Shown here: positions 62,384 through 64,000 of the stretch, in pieces | Numbering within the stretch: position 1 is the stretch's first letter | Layout: each line of letters opens with the position of its first letter | DNA from: Pseudomonadota bacterium | GTDB taxonomy: Bacteria > Pseudomonadota > Gammaproteobacteria > Burkholderiales > Rhodocyclaceae | Length of the DNA: 64,000 nt | NCBI GenBank assembly: GCA_018261905.1 | Contig: JAGTRU010000010.1 | Span: 62,001-126,000, forward strand | Direction of reading: 5' to 3' | Notes under the pieces: generated by a model | Told to the model about the DNA's origin: nothing | Databases searched by the model: none | What the model saw: the letters and a program-made list of their open reading frames with translations, nothing else | Position numbers and translations under genes: made by a program

Positions 62384-63454
62384 GTGCCGCCGGCCATCGA
62401 ACAGCTCCTGCCCTATCGCCAACTGGCCGATCTGCACGCCGACCTGGCCGCCCTCGCCGATCTGGCCGAGGCACCGCGCCTGGCCGGGCGTCTCGGCGAA
62501 TTGCTGTATGCCCTGCTCGAGGCCGGGGCCGGCGGCCTGTTGCTGACGCGGATGATTTCGGCCCTCAACGACTGTCTGAGTGTCCGCGTCATCGAGCTGA
62601 CGGCCCGCCAGCATCGTCTGCCGCCGGTCACCTGGTGCTGGCTGGCACTCGGTTCGGAAGGGCGGGAAGAGCAGACCTTCGTCACCGATCAGGACAACGG
62701 CCTGATCTTCAGCGCCACCGATGCCCGGGAAGCCGACGCTTTGCGGGTCTTGTTCCTGCCCTTCGCCCAGGCGGTCAATGAGCAGTTGGCGGCCTGCGGT
62801 TTCGCCCTGTGCAGCGGCCGGATCATGGCCGGCAACGCGGACTGGTGCCTGTCCGCCGACGAATGGCGCGAGCAGTTCATCGACTGGGTGCGCCGGCCGG
62901 ACCCGGCGGCGCTACTCAATGCCAGCATTTTCTTCGACCTGCGACCGCTCTACGGCAGCTTCGAACTGGCCGAGGATTTGCGCAGCCTGATGCTTTCGCT
63001 GACCGTCGATACGCCGGCCTTCCTCCACCTGATGGCGGCCAATGCGCTGCAGGCCTCGCCGCCGCTGAGCTTTCGCGGCGAAGTGCTGGCCGCCGGCGGC
63101 AGCGCCGGCGACGAGCTGGATTTGAAAAAATTCGGCAGCCGGATCTTCGTCGACGCGGCGCGCATCTTCGCCCTGGCCGCTGGCGTCCGGCCGGTGGCCA
63201 GCCGCCTTCGCCTGCACCAGGCGGGGCCGCTGGCCGGCGTGCAGCCCGGGCAACTGGCAGCGATCGAAGCGGCCTTTTCCCATGTCCTGCGCCTGCGTCT
63301 CGAACAGCAGATGCTGGCCGCCCGGGCCGGCCAGCCGGCCAGCAATGTCCTCAAACCGGCCGCCCTGCACGACGTCGATCAGGCCATCTTGCGCGAATCG
63401 TTGCACCAGGCCAGGCACCTGCAGCAGCGTCTGAAGTTAAACTATGCACTCTGA
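62384..63454 (+). CDS. DUF294 nucleotidyltransferase-like protein without CBS domains
   Basis: 356 residues from a GTG one base after the exonuclease gene. Nucleotidyltransferase motif: WLALGSEGREEQTFVTDQDN with Asp pair, then GNADWCLSADEWREQFIDWV and the DUF294 C-terminal part (NASIFFDLRPLYGSFELAED, KFGSRIFVDAARIFALAAGV). The usual protein has cyclic-nucleotide-binding and CBS domains ahead of this; here it starts at the linker, and a gene with the cyclic-nucleotide-binding part follows instead. Confidence 0.82.
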   Translation: MPPAIEQLLPYRQLADLHADLAALADLAEAPRLAGRLGELLYALLEAGAGGLLLTRMISALNDCLSVRVIELTARQHRLPPVTWCWLALGSEGREEQTFVTDQDNGLIFSATDAREADALRVLFLPFAQAVNEQLAACGFALCSGRIMAGNADWCLSADEWREQFIDWVRRPDPAALLNASIFFDLRPLYGSFELAEDLRSLMLSLTVDTPAFLHLMAANALQASPPLSFRGEVLAAGGSAGDELDLKKFGSRIFVDAARIFALAAGVRPVASRLRLHQAGPLAGVQPGQLAAIEAAFSHVLRLRLEQQMLAARAGQPASNVLKPAALHDVDQAILRESLHQARHLQQRLKLNYAL

Positions 63455-63469
63455 GAAAAAGAGGTGGTT

Positions 63470-64000
63470 GTGAATACACAAGCCGAAGAGATGGGGACGG
63501 CGGAGCTTTCCTTGCGGCGGGAGGGGCGGCGGCGCGTCGCCGGGGGGACCTTGGCCTTTCTGAAGAATCATGCGCCGTTCAACAAGATGGCCAGTGAGCC
63601 CTTGCAGATTTTCGCCGAGCGGGCTCAATTGGTTTTTCATCCGGCCGGTAGTGAGATCGTCGGGCCGAATTCCGGCAACGTCCGCTTTTTCTATCTGATC
63701 GAGTCCGGCAAGGTGCAGGCCCGGCAGGCCGGTGAAGTGACGGTGACGGAATACTCAATCCTCAGTCTGGGCGCCGGGGAAAGTTTCCCAATCGGCGCCG
63801 TGACCGCCGGCCGCCCGTCGACCAATACCTATACGGCCGTCGATGACGTTTTCTGCTATCAGTTGCCGGCCGAGGATTTCATGGCGCTGATGACGAGCAG
63901 CCCGGAATTCAATTTATTCTGCACGCAGTACATCGCCAGTCTGCTCGACCAGTCGCGCCGCCAACTGCAATTGCAGTTCGCTCAGCGGGCCAACGAACAG
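63470..64000 (+). CDS. Cyclic-nucleotide-binding domain protein (cut by window end)
   Basis: 177 codons present, open to the edge. GTG 63470 is preceded by GAGG. Residues about 25-150 form a cNMP-binding-like domain (FLKNHAPFNKMASEPLQIFA, FFYLIESGKVQARQAGE, LGAGESFPIGAVTAGRPSTN, CYQLPAEDFMALMTSSPEF) and then CTQYIASLLDQSRRQLQLQF, exactly the N-terminus of DUF294/CBS proteins found beside acetate permease genes. CBS domains should follow outside the window; whether a second nucleotidyltransferase follows too cannot be seen. Confidence 0.8.
   Translation, partial: MNTQAEEMGTAELSLRREGRRRVAGGTLAFLKNHAPFNKMASEPLQIFAERAQLVFHPAGSEIVGPNSGNVRFFYLIESGKVQARQAGEVTVTEYSILSLGAGESFPIGAVTAGRPSTNTYTAVDDVFCYQLPAEDFMALMTSSPEFNLFCTQYIASLLDQSRRQLQLQFAQRANEQ

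Overview
The window looks like chromosomal DNA from a Rhodocyclaceae-type betaproteobacterium (Dechloromonas/Azonexus-like). I infer this from the high GC, the protein styles (YheS, RimO, class I fumarase, Acs with a CrbS-type kinase) and the dense signalling gene content. It was read by eye; no database search was run. No rRNA, tRNA or CRISPR was found.

1-8,050: ordinary housekeeping and stress genes: yheS (3' end outside the window), a VF530-type protein, a chorismate mutase preceded by what looks like a transcription attenuator, an EamA exporter, a dual-receiver protein, tpx, and rimO overlapping an FAD-linked oxidase. 8,050-10,770: small exported or lipid-anchored proteins of unknown function, almost all on the minus strand. 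10,790-15,730: a run of seven minus-strand genes (DUF457-like hydrolase, alpha/beta hydrolase, secreted parvulin, four unknowns) separated by eight attC-like recombination sites. A strong promoter at 15,701-15,728 points into the run and no integrase is present: an integron cassette array without its integrase.

16,210-31,030: rlmA, a gst-marR pair divergent from an aminotransferase with two matching palindromic operators, a TonB-like protein, a GAF/HD-GYP/hemerythrin protein, def, a permease plus redox protein, and an ECF sigma factor/ferric reductase/cytochrome b5 operon. The two-component genes above that operon are wrecked and abut an IS3-family remnant. A dispersed ~150-bp intergenic repeat occurs at 17.1, 30.5 and 47.4 kb.

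31,115-36,560: a complete arsenic operon, arsR-arsC-arsC-arsD-arsA-acr3 plus an ArsN2/CMD fusion gene. 36,608-44,123: an island with different base composition, bounded by a 20-bp inverted repeat, that encodes a CdaR-type regulator, an organic-acid transporter, glycerate 2-kinase, pyruvate kinase and enolase. Together these can take external glycerate to pyruvate without any other host enzyme.

44,134-54,400: a GGDEF-EAL protein with a solute-binding protein, an enoyl-CoA hydratase, ilvBN behind a textbook valine/isoleucine attenuator, a degenerate REC/GGDEF protein, fumarase and a YqhA-like membrane protein. 54,642-64,000: an acetate-control cluster: acs, a small membrane protein, a CrbS-like symporter-kinase, a receiver-only regulator, a pseudokinase fused to a DnaQ-type exonuclease, a DUF294 nucleotidyltransferase and a cyclic-nucleotide-binding protein cut by the window end.
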